Assembly (NCBI RefSeq): GCF_031455295.1
Contig: NZ_JAVDSL010000002.1
Location: 310,001-374,000, forward strand
Source of the DNA: Leifsonia sp. 1010
GTDB taxonomy: Bacteria > Actinomycetota > Actinomycetes > Actinomycetales > Microbacteriaceae
DNA length: 64,000 nucleotides
Direction of reading: 5' to 3'
Shown: piece after piece, positions 28,360 to 36,115 of the stretch
Numbering within the stretch: the first letter of the stretch is position 1
How the letters are laid out: every line of letters begins with the position of its first letter
The notes under the pieces: model-generated
What the model was told of the DNA's origin: nothing
The model's input: the letters and a program-made list of their open reading frames with translations, nothing else
The model's database searches: none
Translations under genes and position numbers: made by a program

Positions 28360-29862
28360 GTGGAGTCGGGACTGACCGCCCCAGCCGGGGTCCGGGTCGA
28401 CGGGTGGGGCTGGCGTTACGCCGGACGGGACGCCTGGGCGGCCCGCGGGGTCGATCTGCGGATCGAGCCGGGGGAGCGCGTGCTGCTGCTCGGCGCTTCC
28501 GGCGCGGGCAAGAGCACGCTCCTCGCGGGCTTGGCCGGTGTGCTCGGCGGGGATGACGACGGCGAGGCCGAGGGGTCGCTGACCGTCGGCGGCCGACCGC
28601 CCGCGTCGGCGCGGGGGACGGCGGGACTGCTGCTGCAGGACCCGGACGCCCAGGTCATCCTCGCCCGGGTCGGCGACGATGTGGCGTTCGCGTGCGAGAA
28701 CCTCGGAGTGCCGCGCGACGAGTTGTGGGCACGCGTCCGTCGAGCGCTGACCGATGTCGGCCTCGACGTGCCGCTCGACCGCTCGACGAGCCAGCTCTCC
28801 GGCGGCCAGAAGCAACGGCTAGCGCTGGCCGGCCTGCTCGCCATGCAGCCCGGCCTTCTGCTCCTCGACGAGCCGACCGCGAACCTCGACCCCGACGGGG
28901 TGCTGGAGGTTCGGGATGCGGTTCGCTCGGCCCTCGACGCCACCGGCGCCACCCTGGTCGTCGTCGAGCACCGCGTGGCGGTGTGGCGCGACCTGGTGAC
29001 GCGTGTCGTCGTGCTCGGGGCCGACGGCGGGGTGCTGGCCGACAGCGAGCCGGGGCAGGTGCTCGCCGATGCGGCGGGCGAGCTGCGGCGCGCCGGCGTC
29101 TGGCTGCCCGGGACCCCGGTGCCGCGGTCGCCGTCCGTCGTCGAGGGTGCCCCGCTGCTGGCCGCGCGGTCGGTGGTGTTCGGCCGCGGGCCGGCGGTGA
29201 CGCGGGGCCGGAAGCGCGGCCGTCCGCCGGTCGGTGTCCCCGTCGGTCGTCCGGCCGACGCCGACGTCCGCGAGAGCTCGGCCCTGGCCCTGACCGGCGC
29301 GAACGGCGCGGGCAAATCGACCCTCGCGCTGACCTTGGGCGGCCTGCTGCCGCCGCTCGGCGGTGCGCTCGTCGCCGAGTCGGCGCTGGCGGCAGGAGCA
29401 TCCACCGACCCGGCGACCTGGCGGTCGCGCGAGCTGCTGACTCGGATCGGCAGTGTCTTCCAGAACCCCGAGCACCAGTTCATCGCCTCCACCGTATGGG
29501 AGGAGCTCGCCGCGGGACCCCGTGCCCTGCGGCTGGCGGACGACGACGTCGAGAGCCGGGTGGACGAGCTGCTTGACGGCCTCGCCCTGACCGACCTTGC
29601 CGACGCCAACCCGTTCACGTTGTCCGGCGGTCAGAAGCGGCGGCTGTCGGTCGGCACAGCGCTCGCGACCCGTCCGCGCCTGCTGGTGCTGGACGAGCCG
29701 ACCTTCGGTCAGGACGCGCGCACCTGGGACGGCCTCGTACGGATGATCGCCGACCTGCGGCGGGAGGGCCATGCTATCGTCGCGGCGACGCACGACGCCG
29801 AGTTCATCGAGGCCGTCGGTGCCGCCGCGCTCCGCCTCGACGACGCGGAGGTGCGCGCATGA
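28360..29862 (+). CDS. ykoD: ECF transporter double ATPase YkoD
   Basis: 500-residue protein with two fused ABC ATPase domains. Domain 1: Walker A GASGAGKST, signature LSGGQKQR, Walker B LLLLDEP. Domain 2: Walker A GANGAGKST, signature LSGGQKRR, Walker B LLVLDEP followed by TFGQD. A linker of about 100 residues (Arg/Pro-rich, RGRKRGRPPVGVPVG) lies between. The GTG at 28360 is the first good start after YkoE, 5 bases after its stop. It powers uptake together with YkoE and YkoC. Its stop overlaps the next start (ATGA). Confidence 0.93.
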   Translation: MESGLTAPAGVRVDGWGWRYAGRDAWAARGVDLRIEPGERVLLLGASGAGKSTLLAGLAGVLGGDDDGEAEGSLTVGGRPPASARGTAGLLLQDPDAQVILARVGDDVAFACENLGVPRDELWARVRRALTDVGLDVPLDRSTSQLSGGQKQRLALAGLLAMQPGLLLLDEPTANLDPDGVLEVRDAVRSALDATGATLVVVEHRVAVWRDLVTRVVVLGADGGVLADSEPGQVLADAAGELRRAGVWLPGTPVPRSPSVVEGAPLLAARSVVFGRGPAVTRGRKRGRPPVGVPVGRPADADVRESSALALTGANGAGKSTLALTLGGLLPPLGGALVAESALAAGASTDPATWRSRELLTRIGSVFQNPEHQFIASTVWEELAAGPRALRLADDDVESRVDELLDGLALTDLADANPFTLSGGQKRRLSVGTALATRPRLLVLDEPTFGQDARTWDGLVRMIADLRREGHAIVAATHDAEFIEAVGAAALRLDDAEVRA

Positions 29863-30638
29863 CCCTGCTGCAGCCGCTGCGCACCGGCCCGCTCGCCACC
29901 CTCAACCCCGTCGCGAAGCTCGGCGCGGCGCTCATCGTCACGGTCGCCCTGCTCCTGTCGATCGACCCGGTCTCGGCCGGCGTCGCCCTGGGGCTGGAGC
30001 TCGTGCTGCTGACGCTCGCGCGCATCCCGCTCCGCTCCGTCGTCGTGCGGACCGCCCCGGTGTGGATCGCAGCCCCGCTCGCCGGGCTCACGACCGTGCT
30101 GTACGGACAGACGTCCGGCACCGTCTACGTGCAGTGGTGGGCAATCGAGATCAGCAACGGCTCGATCGCCCTCGGCGTGGCGACCGCCCTGCGCGTGCTC
30201 GCCATCGGCCTGCCCGCGGTGCTGCTGTTCGTCACGATCGACCCGACCGACCTGGCGGATGGATTGGCGCAGCTGGTGCGTCTGCCCGCGCGTTTCGTGA
30301 TCGGCGGGCTCGCTGCCCTGCGTCTGGTCGGACTGTTCGCGGAGGACTGGCGCGCCCTCACCCTGGCGCGCCGCGCACGCGGCGTCGCGGAGTCGGGCGC
30401 CTTCCGGCGGTTCCTCGGGCAGTCGTTCGCCCTGTTCGTGCTGTCGCTGCGCCGCGGGACGAAACTGGCGACGGCGATGGAGGCGCGGGGCTTCGGCGCG
30501 CCCGGAACGCGCACGTGGGCGCGCCCCTCGGTCTTCCGCGGGCGCGATTGGGCCGCCCTGGTCGTCGCGGCGCTGGTGGCCGGGCTCTCGATCGCGGCGG
30601 CCGTCGCAGCGGGGAGCTGGAATGCACCGCTCAGCTGA
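29859..30638 (+). CDS. ykoC: ECF transporter T component YkoC
   Basis: 259-residue energy-coupling transmembrane protein of the CbiQ/EcfT family. It starts with LNPVAKLGAALIVTVALLLS, has four or five further hydrophobic segments, and contains the ATPase-coupling pattern (ARFVIGGLAALRLVGLF ... ARRARGV and METRGFG-like MEARGFGAPG). The ATG overlaps the ykoD stop by 4 bases, and the last 17 bases overlap the next gene, so coupled translation is expected. Confidence 0.92.
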   Translation: MTLLQPLRTGPLATLNPVAKLGAALIVTVALLLSIDPVSAGVALGLELVLLTLARIPLRSVVVRTAPVWIAAPLAGLTTVLYGQTSGTVYVQWWAIEISNGSIALGVATALRVLAIGLPAVLLFVTIDPTDLADGLAQLVRLPARFVIGGLAALRLVGLFAEDWRALTLARRARGVAESGAFRRFLGQSFALFVLSLRRGTKLATAMEARGFGAPGTRTWARPSVFRGRDWAALVVAALVAGLSIAAAVAAGSWNAPLS

Positions 30639-31254
30639 CGATCCGATCGGCACCCTTCGTGCCGCCGTCGCGCGTTCCGTCGCGGAAGCCACCAGAGCCG
30701 GGCGGACGCCGATCGTCTTGATCGACGGACCGAGCGGCGCAGGCAAGAGCACGCTCGCCGACCTCCTGATCGCGCAGTGGCCCGCGGAGGGACGCCCTCG
30801 GCTCGTGCGCATGGACAACCTGTACCCAGGATGGGACGGGCTCGACGCCGGCAGCGAAGCGCTCGGCCGCGATCTGCTCGAGCCGCTCCGGACGATCGGG
30901 GCGGGCAGCTGGCAGCGCTGGAACTGGGCCGCACATCACGCGGCCGGGGTCGAGCTGGTGGCCGGCGGCGAGCCGCTGGTGGTCGAGGGATGCGGGACGC
31001 TCTCGCGCCGGAACGCCGCCCGCGCGGACCTGACCGTCTGGCTGGAGGCGGACGACGCCCTGCGCAAGGAGCGTGCGCTCGCCCGCGACGGCGAGACGTT
31101 CGCAGCGGAGTGGGACCGCTGGCAGGCGCAGTTCGAACGGTTCGTCGCCCGGGAGCATCCACGCGTCTCCGCGGATCTCGTCCTGGACGTGACGGGACTC
31201 GACCTGCCGGGTGGGATCACCGATGCGCGATCGGGTACTACGGTGGAGTCATGA
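30622..31254 (+). CDS. P-loop kinase, uridine-kinase-like
   Basis: 210-residue soluble NTPase with Walker A DGPSGAGKST (about residue 35), an RMDNLYPGWDGLD segment matching the acceptor region of the uridine/cytidine-kinase superfamily, and a C-terminal lid-like region (LRKERALARDG). No signature shows the acceptor. Its start lies inside ykoC (17-base overlap), so it is translationally tied to the TPP-controlled transporter operon. I infer a kinase for a salvaged pyrimidine or thiamine precursor, unproven. Confidence 0.8.
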   Translation: MHRSADDPIGTLRAAVARSVAEATRAGRTPIVLIDGPSGAGKSTLADLLIAQWPAEGRPRLVRMDNLYPGWDGLDAGSEALGRDLLEPLRTIGAGSWQRWNWAAHHAAGVELVAGGEPLVVEGCGTLSRRNAARADLTVWLEADDALRKERALARDGETFAAEWDRWQAQFERFVAREHPRVSADLVLDVTGLDLPGGITDARSGTTVES

Positions 31255-31529
31255 CCGACGCACGACAGGACCCCGAATACATCGTCGAGTACGCCGACGG
31301 GCCGCTCGCCGGCCAGACCGACCGCCGCTTCCTGGTGGACGGCAAGGTGGACGAGCGCATCGGCGTGATCGCCGCGATCGAGGGCCTGGAGTCGACGTTC
31401 TGGTACGTCGCGGGCGAGGAGCGCGACGTCGAGGGTCAGAAGCTGGTGTCGTACCGCTTCGACGCTCCGGACTCCGACCCGGTGGAGGCCGACAAGGAGG
31501 ACGAGTCGATCTTCGGGAACGGCGCCTGA
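31251..31529 (+). CDS. Hypothetical protein
   Basis: 92-residue acidic protein (PEYIVEYADGPLAGQTDRRFLVDGKVDERIG ... FWYVAGEERDVEGQKLVSYRFDAPDSDPVEADKEDES). No family is recognised. Its ATG overlaps the kinase stop by 4 bases, and TACGGT lies exactly 6 bases upstream of the ATG, so it may be both coupled to the thiamine operon and expressed from its own leaderless promoter. Confidence 0.78.
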   Translation: MTDARQDPEYIVEYADGPLAGQTDRRFLVDGKVDERIGVIAAIEGLESTFWYVAGEERDVEGQKLVSYRFDAPDSDPVEADKEDESIFGNGA

Positions 31530-31585
31530 CCTGCCGCTGATGCCGGCCTCCCGCTGATTCCCGTGGGCTACGCCGGTCGTCCTGG

Positions 31586-31939
31586 CTAGGCCCAGCCCAG
31601 TTCGTGCAGGCGCTCGTCGTCGATGCCGTAGTAGTGGGCGATCTCGTGCACGAGCGTGATGTGGATCTCGTCGCGCAGTTCGTCCTCGTCGGCGCTGATC
31701 GCGAGGAGCGGTTCGCGGTAGAGCACGATGCGGTCCGGCATCTCGCCGAAGCCGTACGTGTCGCGCTCGGTGATGGCTACGCCCTCGTACAGGCCGAGCA
31801 GGTCGAGGGAGCCGTCCTCCGGGCGGTCCTCCACGACGAACACGACGTTGTCCAGGTCGTCGACCATCTCATCCGGGAGTTGATCGAGCTCGTCCGTGAC
31901 GATCGCCTCGAAGGCGTCCTGGTCGAGGTCGAGCGTCAC
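31586..31939 (-). CDS. Zinc metallopeptidase family protein (zincin-like)
   Basis: 117-residue minimal zincin-like protein of the actinobacterial metallopeptidase family (PF06262). The zinc site is VHEIAHYYGI (His-Glu-x-x-His). Such proteins have no signal peptide and no known substrate. The start is GTG at 31939 (VTLDLDQDAFEAIVTDEL), 7 bases after the stop of the MetE-like gene, so the two are one transcript. Confidence 0.86.
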   Translation of the reverse strand: MTLDLDQDAFEAIVTDELDQLPDEMVDDLDNVVFVVEDRPEDGSLDLLGLYEGVAITERDTYGFGEMPDRIVLYREPLLAISADEDELRDEIHITLVHEIAHYYGIDDERLHELGWA

Positions 31940-31946
31940 GCGCGGC

Positions 31947-33005
31947 TCACCACGCCTCGGCGACCGCTGCGTGCAGGTCGAGCAGCCCGGCCGTGCGCTC
32001 GCTCGGGCCGCGGCCGAACCCGCACTCCGTCGCGACACCGAAGCGCGGCTGCGCGGTCGCGGCCGCCTGCGCCCGGCGGCGGGCACCCTCCACGCCGTCC
32101 TCGTGATGCAGCAGCCCGAGGTACAGCTCGGTCTCCTCGGGAACGACGACGTCGGCGAGCGGGACGAAGTACGCCGTGTCGTCCCGCTCGATCGGCACCG
32201 GGAGGTGCACCCAGGTGACGGGGCGCGGAGCGGCGTCGAGGATGCCGCGGAGCACCGCGGCGAGTCGCCCGGCGTCGGTGGGCTGCACGAAGTGCTGCTC
32301 CTCCACATCGCCGTAGCAGAGGTGATAGCCGAGCTGCACGTCGGTGGGCACCGCCGCGGCCTGCCGGACGGCGCGCTCCACGACGCCGGCGAGCACGTCG
32401 TCGCCGAACCACGACGGCATCCGCCCTTCGAGCAGCGCGAACTCGACGGCGGTGTCCCACTGGATCGCGAGATCCTCGTGCGGGATGCTGTCGAGAATGC
32501 GCTGCAGCTCGCCGAAGAGCGCCCGCTCGTAGGCGGGTTCGACGGCGGCGCGGTCCTCCGGCACGATGAACGGTCCGACCACGCCGGCCGGTGTCGGCAG
32601 AGAAACCTGGAAGCGCACGCCCGCCGGGATGACGCCGTCCTGGTGGAGGCTGCGGAACACGGCGTACGAGTCGAGAGCCGCCTCCGCGTAGCCGAGGTCG
32701 GGGAAGACGAGGTCGTCGGCCGACACACCGTCGTCGAGACGGAACGGACGGGGATCGAACACGCCGCGCAGCAGCGGCGCGTCGCCGGGGATGCGCGAGA
32801 GGCCGCTCATCGTGTCGAGGCGGCCGGTCTGGAACTGCACCCAGTAGAAGCGCTCGCCCACCTCGCCGTCCGGGATGCGGCGCATCCGGTCGCCGAGATG
32901 GGCGTTCACGGTGCGGAACACCGTCTCGGCATCGGGCAGGTTGACGCTGCCGACGAGATGGGCTCCGCGGATAGCGGGGGAGGAGGGGGCGTGCTCGGTG
33001 CTCAC
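31947..33005 (-). CDS. MetE-like (core methionine synthase fold) TIM-barrel protein
   Basis: 352-residue protein resembling the C-terminal half of cobalamin-independent methionine synthase and uroporphyrinogen-decarboxylase-like barrels. Candidate zinc ligands are visible: the YHLCYGD segment (His and Cys) and the later TECGFGRG cysteine near the C-terminus. The missing N-terminal MetE half means it is not a full methionine synthase; its methyl donor is unknown. GTG 33005 is 7 bases after TAGACT on the minus strand, so the transcript is probably leaderless. The metallopeptidase gene follows after 7 bases. Confidence 0.75.
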   Translation of the reverse strand: MSTEHAPSSPAIRGAHLVGSVNLPDAETVFRTVNAHLGDRMRRIPDGEVGERFYWVQFQTGRLDTMSGLSRIPGDAPLLRGVFDPRPFRLDDGVSADDLVFPDLGYAEAALDSYAVFRSLHQDGVIPAGVRFQVSLPTPAGVVGPFIVPEDRAAVEPAYERALFGELQRILDSIPHEDLAIQWDTAVEFALLEGRMPSWFGDDVLAGVVERAVRQAAAVPTDVQLGYHLCYGDVEEQHFVQPTDAGRLAAVLRGILDAAPRPVTWVHLPVPIERDDTAYFVPLADVVVPEETELYLGLLHHEDGVEGARRRAQAAATAQPRFGVATECGFGRGPSERTAGLLDLHAAVAEAW

Positions 33006-33052
33006 TCGCGCGAGTCTACCGGCGGCCGCCGCCCGCCTCCCCGGCTCTCAGG

Positions 33053-33832
33053 TCAGTACCAGTTGACGGCCTCGGAGTGGCCCCACGCGGCGCACGGCGT
33101 CCCGTACCCCCGGGCGATGTAGTCGAGTCCCCACTTGATCTGGGTGGTGGCGTTGGTCGCCCAGTCGGTGCCGAAGGACGCCATCTTGCTGCCCGGGAGG
33201 GCCTGCGGGATGCCGGTCGCACCGCTGCCGGGGTTGGAGGCCTGGTAGTTCCACTGCGACTCGCGCTGCCACAGCTGCGAGAGGCACTGGAACTGGTCGG
33301 CGCCCCAGCCGTATTGGCTGGCGGCGAGGCTCGCGGCGGTCGCCTTGGCGCCCGCCGGGGTGTTCGCGTTGGCGAGCGCCGCGGCAGCGGCGGCGGCGGC
33401 CTCGGCCGCGCGGCGGTCGGCCTCGGCGCCGGCGGCGGCCAGGGCGTCGGACGCGGCCTGGGTCGCCACGATGCTGTCGCGGAGGGTGTCCTCGTCGAGC
33501 TTGGTGTAGCCGCTCAGACCGGCGATCGCGGTCTTCGCCGCCGACGCGTCGGCCTTGGCCTGGTTCGCGTTGACGGTGGCCTCTGCGCCGGTCAGCGTGG
33601 TCTTCGCCTGGCGCTCGAGGCGGTCGCGCACGATCGAGTCGTACACGGAGAGCTGTTCGTGACGCATCCCCGTGGCCTCGGAGAGCTCTTGCGTCTTCCG
33701 CTCGCTCTCCTGCTGCTGGGCCATCGCGGGGGCGAGGAGGCTGGCGCTGACCAGCACGGCGGCGGCACCGGAGACGATGCGGCCGAAGGGGACGGGACTG
33801 TTCTTGACGGTGGTACGGAGAGAACTCAGCAT
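33053..33832 (-). CDS. Exported transglycosylase-like protein with a coiled-coil stalk
   Basis: 259 residues: a signal peptide (PFGRIVSGAAAVLVSASLLAPAMAQ, cleavage near AMAQ), a long Ala/Glu-rich helical region (residues 30-160) that should form a coiled coil, and a C-terminal lysozyme-like domain of about 90 residues (SQYGWGADQFQCLSQLWQRESQWNYQASNPGSGATGIPQAL), a pattern found in actinobacterial transglycosylase or Rpf-like lytic enzymes. The glutamate in WQRESQW fits the catalytic position. It should act on peptidoglycan outside the membrane. The ATG at 33832 starts a classical signal peptide. A 350-base leader region lies upstream. Confidence 0.82.
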   Translation of the reverse strand: MLSSLRTTVKNSPVPFGRIVSGAAAVLVSASLLAPAMAQQQESERKTQELSEATGMRHEQLSVYDSIVRDRLERQAKTTLTGAEATVNANQAKADASAAKTAIAGLSGYTKLDEDTLRDSIVATQAASDALAAAGAEADRRAAEAAAAAAAALANANTPAGAKATAASLAASQYGWGADQFQCLSQLWQRESQWNYQASNPGSGATGIPQALPGSKMASFGTDWATNATTQIKWGLDYIARGYGTPCAAWGHSEAVNWY

Positions 33833-34185
33833 GCTTTTCCTGGATCGGGCTTCCCCGCCTGACGCGTGGCGACGCCGTGGGCGTCCCTGCGACCGGACCG
33901 TGTGAATTCGGGTGGTCCTGCGGGCTGACTGCCGCGCGGCACGCGCGGAAGCGCCTGGTGGACCCGTGGTCCGGAAGGCGCGGCATGCGGCGCGGGTGTG
34001 CCGGGCGTGGGAAGGGCTGCGTGTCCAGGGCGACGCCGGGGGACGTCTCAGGTTGGGGGCCTTGAGGGTTTGGGGCCTGGATGCGCGCCTGCGCGGCACG
34101 GACGGCTTTCACTGCCGTCGACCATCGACCCTAGGCGCTGTTTCTGGACGGTTCGGGCATAGAGCCTGGCAAAGTCGTGTACGCG
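33833..34185 (-). promoter_or_regulatory. 353-base non-coding region, long leader of the transglycosylase-like gene
   Basis: No plausible gene is seen here. On the minus strand, a -10 candidate TAGGGT lies near 34128-34133, which would give a leader of about 290 bases. A hairpin GACGGC/GCCGTC is at 34101-34119, close to the presumed 5' end. No complete riboswitch consensus was found, including that of c-di-AMP. The GC content matches the neighbours. Confidence 0.5.
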
Positions 34186-35454
34186 TCAACGACCTGTCGG
34201 CGAGTCGGTGGTTGCCTCCGAGTGCTCCTCGGCCTCCACCTCCGCCTCCGCCGCGTCCATGCGCCGGTCGGTCACCCAGAGCATCGGGATGAGCTGCAGC
34301 ACGACCAGCATCCCCATCACGAGGAAGACCCAGCGCACGCCGAACAGCTGACCGATGAGGCCGCCGGCGAGCGCGCCCAGCGGCATCGTGCCCCAGGCGA
34401 GCAGTCGGTAGGCGCTGTTGACCCGCCCGAGGAGGCGGGTGGGGGTGACGCGCTGGCGCAGCGAGACGGTGATCACGTTCCAGATCGAGACGGTGACGCC
34501 GCCGATCAGCATCCCCGCCGCGATGATGAAGGGATTCGTGGTGAAGAAGGGCGTCGCTACCGTGAAGAGGGAGCCGACGATGGTCAACGCGAGCCCGCGG
34601 GCCCGCCCGAGCAGCCGTTCCGCGGGCTCCGCGAGGAAGGTGCCGAGCACGCTCCCGACGGCCGACGCCGTCAGCAGCAGGCCGTATCCCGGGTCGGTCA
34701 GTCTCATGGCCGACTGCGGGCCGACGGCATACAGCACGAAGACGGTGTAGACGGCTGAGGCGGCGAAGTTGAAGACGCCCACCATGATCGCGAGCGTGCG
34801 CAGCAGCGTACTGCCGCGGAGGAAGCGGAGGCCCTCGGCGATGTCGGCGCGGATCGTCGTGCGCTCGGGCCGATCGGCCCGGTAACGCCCGCGGACGAGC
34901 AGCAGCATCCCGATCGCGGCGAGCCAGAGCAGCACCGGCGCGCCGAACGCGAGCGCGACACCGGTCGCCACCAGGAAGCCGCCGAGCGGAGGGCCGACGA
35001 ACTCGTTCGCGGTCAGTTCCGCCGCGTAGAGGCGCCCGTTCGCCCGGGAGAGGCGGTCGCGCGAGACGAGCTGCGGCAGGATCGACTGCGACGACGTGTC
35101 GTAGACGGTCTCCGCGACGCCGATGCAGATCGCCGCGGCGTACAGCATCCAGATGGACCCGATCCCGGTCAGGGTGACGACCGTCAGGAACGCGAGGAAG
35201 AGCGCGCGGGCCGCGTTCGCGACGAGCATGAGGCGGCGGCGGTCCAGCCGGTCTGCGAGCGCTCCGGCCGTCAGCGCGAACAGCAGCCAGGGGAGGGTGA
35301 ACGCGAAGGAGAGGCCGGCGATGAGCGCGGGAGAGTCGGTGTAGCGGATGGCGACGAGCGGCAGCGCGACCTTCATCACGCCGTCGGCGAGGTTCGAGAG
35401 GCCTGCCGACGTCCACAGCTTCCAGTACCGTGCGCCGAGTCCGTTCGCGGTCAT
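34186..35454 (-). CDS. MFS transporter
   Basis: 422-residue integral membrane protein of the major facilitator superfamily with about 12 hydrophobic segments; it opens with YWKLWTSAGLSNLADGVMKVALPLVAI. The loop DRLDRRRLMLVANAARALF fits the conserved MFS loop between segments 2 and 3. Its nearest relatives are the MFS_3-type exporters, so an efflux pump is likely. ATG 35454 is at position +1 of a promoter TTGAGT-N17-AACGCT (minus strand), whose -35 lies inside a palindromic operator. The adjacent ArsR-type gene is the probable repressor. Confidence 0.88.
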   Translation of the reverse strand: MTANGLGARYWKLWTSAGLSNLADGVMKVALPLVAIRYTDSPALIAGLSFAFTLPWLLFALTAGALADRLDRRRLMLVANAARALFLAFLTVVTLTGIGSIWMLYAAAICIGVAETVYDTSSQSILPQLVSRDRLSRANGRLYAAELTANEFVGPPLGGFLVATGVALAFGAPVLLWLAAIGMLLLVRGRYRADRPERTTIRADIAEGLRFLRGSTLLRTLAIMVGVFNFAASAVYTVFVLYAVGPQSAMRLTDPGYGLLLTASAVGSVLGTFLAEPAERLLGRARGLALTIVGSLFTVATPFFTTNPFIIAAGMLIGGVTVSIWNVITVSLRQRVTPTRLLGRVNSAYRLLAWGTMPLGALAGGLIGQLFGVRWVFLVMGMLVVLQLIPMLWVTDRRMDAAEAEVEAEEHSEATTDSPTGR

Positions 35455-35460
35455 ACGGCA

Positions 35461-35489
35461 AGCGTTGCACAGTGATTGAGAAAACTCAA
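35461..35489 (-). promoter_or_regulatory. Promoter of the MFS transporter
   Basis: TTGAGT (35489-35484) and AACGCT (35466-35461), 17 bases apart on the minus strand. The ATG at 35454 begins 6 bases after the -10 box, the same geometry as other leaderless genes in this window. The -10 is weak (A for T at position 1). Confidence 0.55.
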
Positions 35490-35491
35490 TC
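35474..35491. promoter_or_regulatory. Operator palindrome GATTGAG-N4-CTCAATC
   Basis: Perfect 7-base arms separated by AAAA. It lies in the 73-base gap between the MFS gene and the divergent ArsR-type regulator, and it covers the MFS -35 hexamer. It lies just upstream of the regulator's own core promoter (TAGAGT at 35516-35521). An MFS repressor acting here, and perhaps on itself, is the simple reading. Confidence 0.7.
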
Positions 35492-35515
35492 GATGGATGA
35501 AATCCCAATCCGCGC

Positions 35516-35521
35516 TAGAGT
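35516..35521 (+). promoter_or_regulatory. -10 box of the ArsR-type regulator
   Basis: TAGAGT lies exactly 6 bases before GTG 35528, so the transcript is leaderless. The operator palindrome ends 25 bases upstream. Confidence 0.6.
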
Positions 35522-35527
35522 CGGAGC

Positions 35528-36115
35528 GTGACCGACGAACGCAGCATCGACGCAGGGCCCGACGCCAAGCGCCGCCCGGCCACGCCGCAGGAGCTCAAGG
35601 CTCTGTCGCATCCGCTGCGTGTGCGCATCGTGCGGCTCTGCGGCGACCGCGAGCTCACCAACAAGCAACTGGCCGACCGCTTGGGCGTCGACCCGGGCAC
35701 GGCGTACTACCACGTGCGCCAGCTGGTCGACGCGGGTTTCCTGGAGCCGGGGGAGGTGCGGACGGGGGAGACCGGTGCTCTCGAGAAGCCGTACCGCTCC
35801 ACCGGGCGGACCTGGTGGCTGTCCGTGCCTCTGGAGGATCTCGACCTGGGCGACGGCTTCGCGCCGGTGGATGCGTTCCAGCAGGAGCTCGCCGAGGCCG
35901 GCCCGACGTCGATCGCCACGTACGCGCGCTTCTCGCTGCACCTCTCGCCGGAGGACGTGGCCGAGCTCGACCGGCGCATCGTCGCCGTCATCGACGAGTA
36001 CGTGGAGACCGACGCCGAGCGGCGGTATCTGCCCGCGCACGGCGGGATGTTCCTGCTGCACAGGACGGCGTCTCCGGCCGACGACGGGGGAGAGGACGCG
36101 CCGAAGGCCTCCTAG
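35528..36115 (+). CDS. ArsR-type winged-helix transcriptional regulator
   Basis: 195 residues. The helix-turn-helix spans about residues 22-75: ELKALSHPLRVRIVRLCGDRELTNKQLADRLGVDPGTAYYHVRQLVDAGFLE. The remaining 120 residues probably form an effector or dimerisation region (Trp-rich TWWLSVPLEDLDLG), so it is larger than a minimal ArsR and lacks the ELCVCDL metal-binding pattern. Divergent from the MFS pump, with an operator in between, it is a likely local repressor. Its stop overlaps the converging glutaredoxin-like gene by 4 bases. Confidence 0.88.
   Translation: MTDERSIDAGPDAKRRPATPQELKALSHPLRVRIVRLCGDRELTNKQLADRLGVDPGTAYYHVRQLVDAGFLEPGEVRTGETGALEKPYRSTGRTWWLSVPLEDLDLGDGFAPVDAFQQELAEAGPTSIATYARFSLHLSPEDVAELDRRIVAVIDEYVETDAERRYLPAHGGMFLLHRTASPADDGGEDAPKAS

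Noticed and set aside
33833-34185. c-di-AMP riboswitch before the transglycosylase-like gene
   Set aside because: The gene type fits, but I could not find the two conserved halves of the riboswitch on the minus strand. A covariance search is needed to be sure.
35528-36115. Metal-sensing ArsR repressor
   Set aside because: The metal-binding ELCVCDL motif of ArsR/SmtB proteins is absent, and the protein is longer than usual, so a metal ligand is unlikely.
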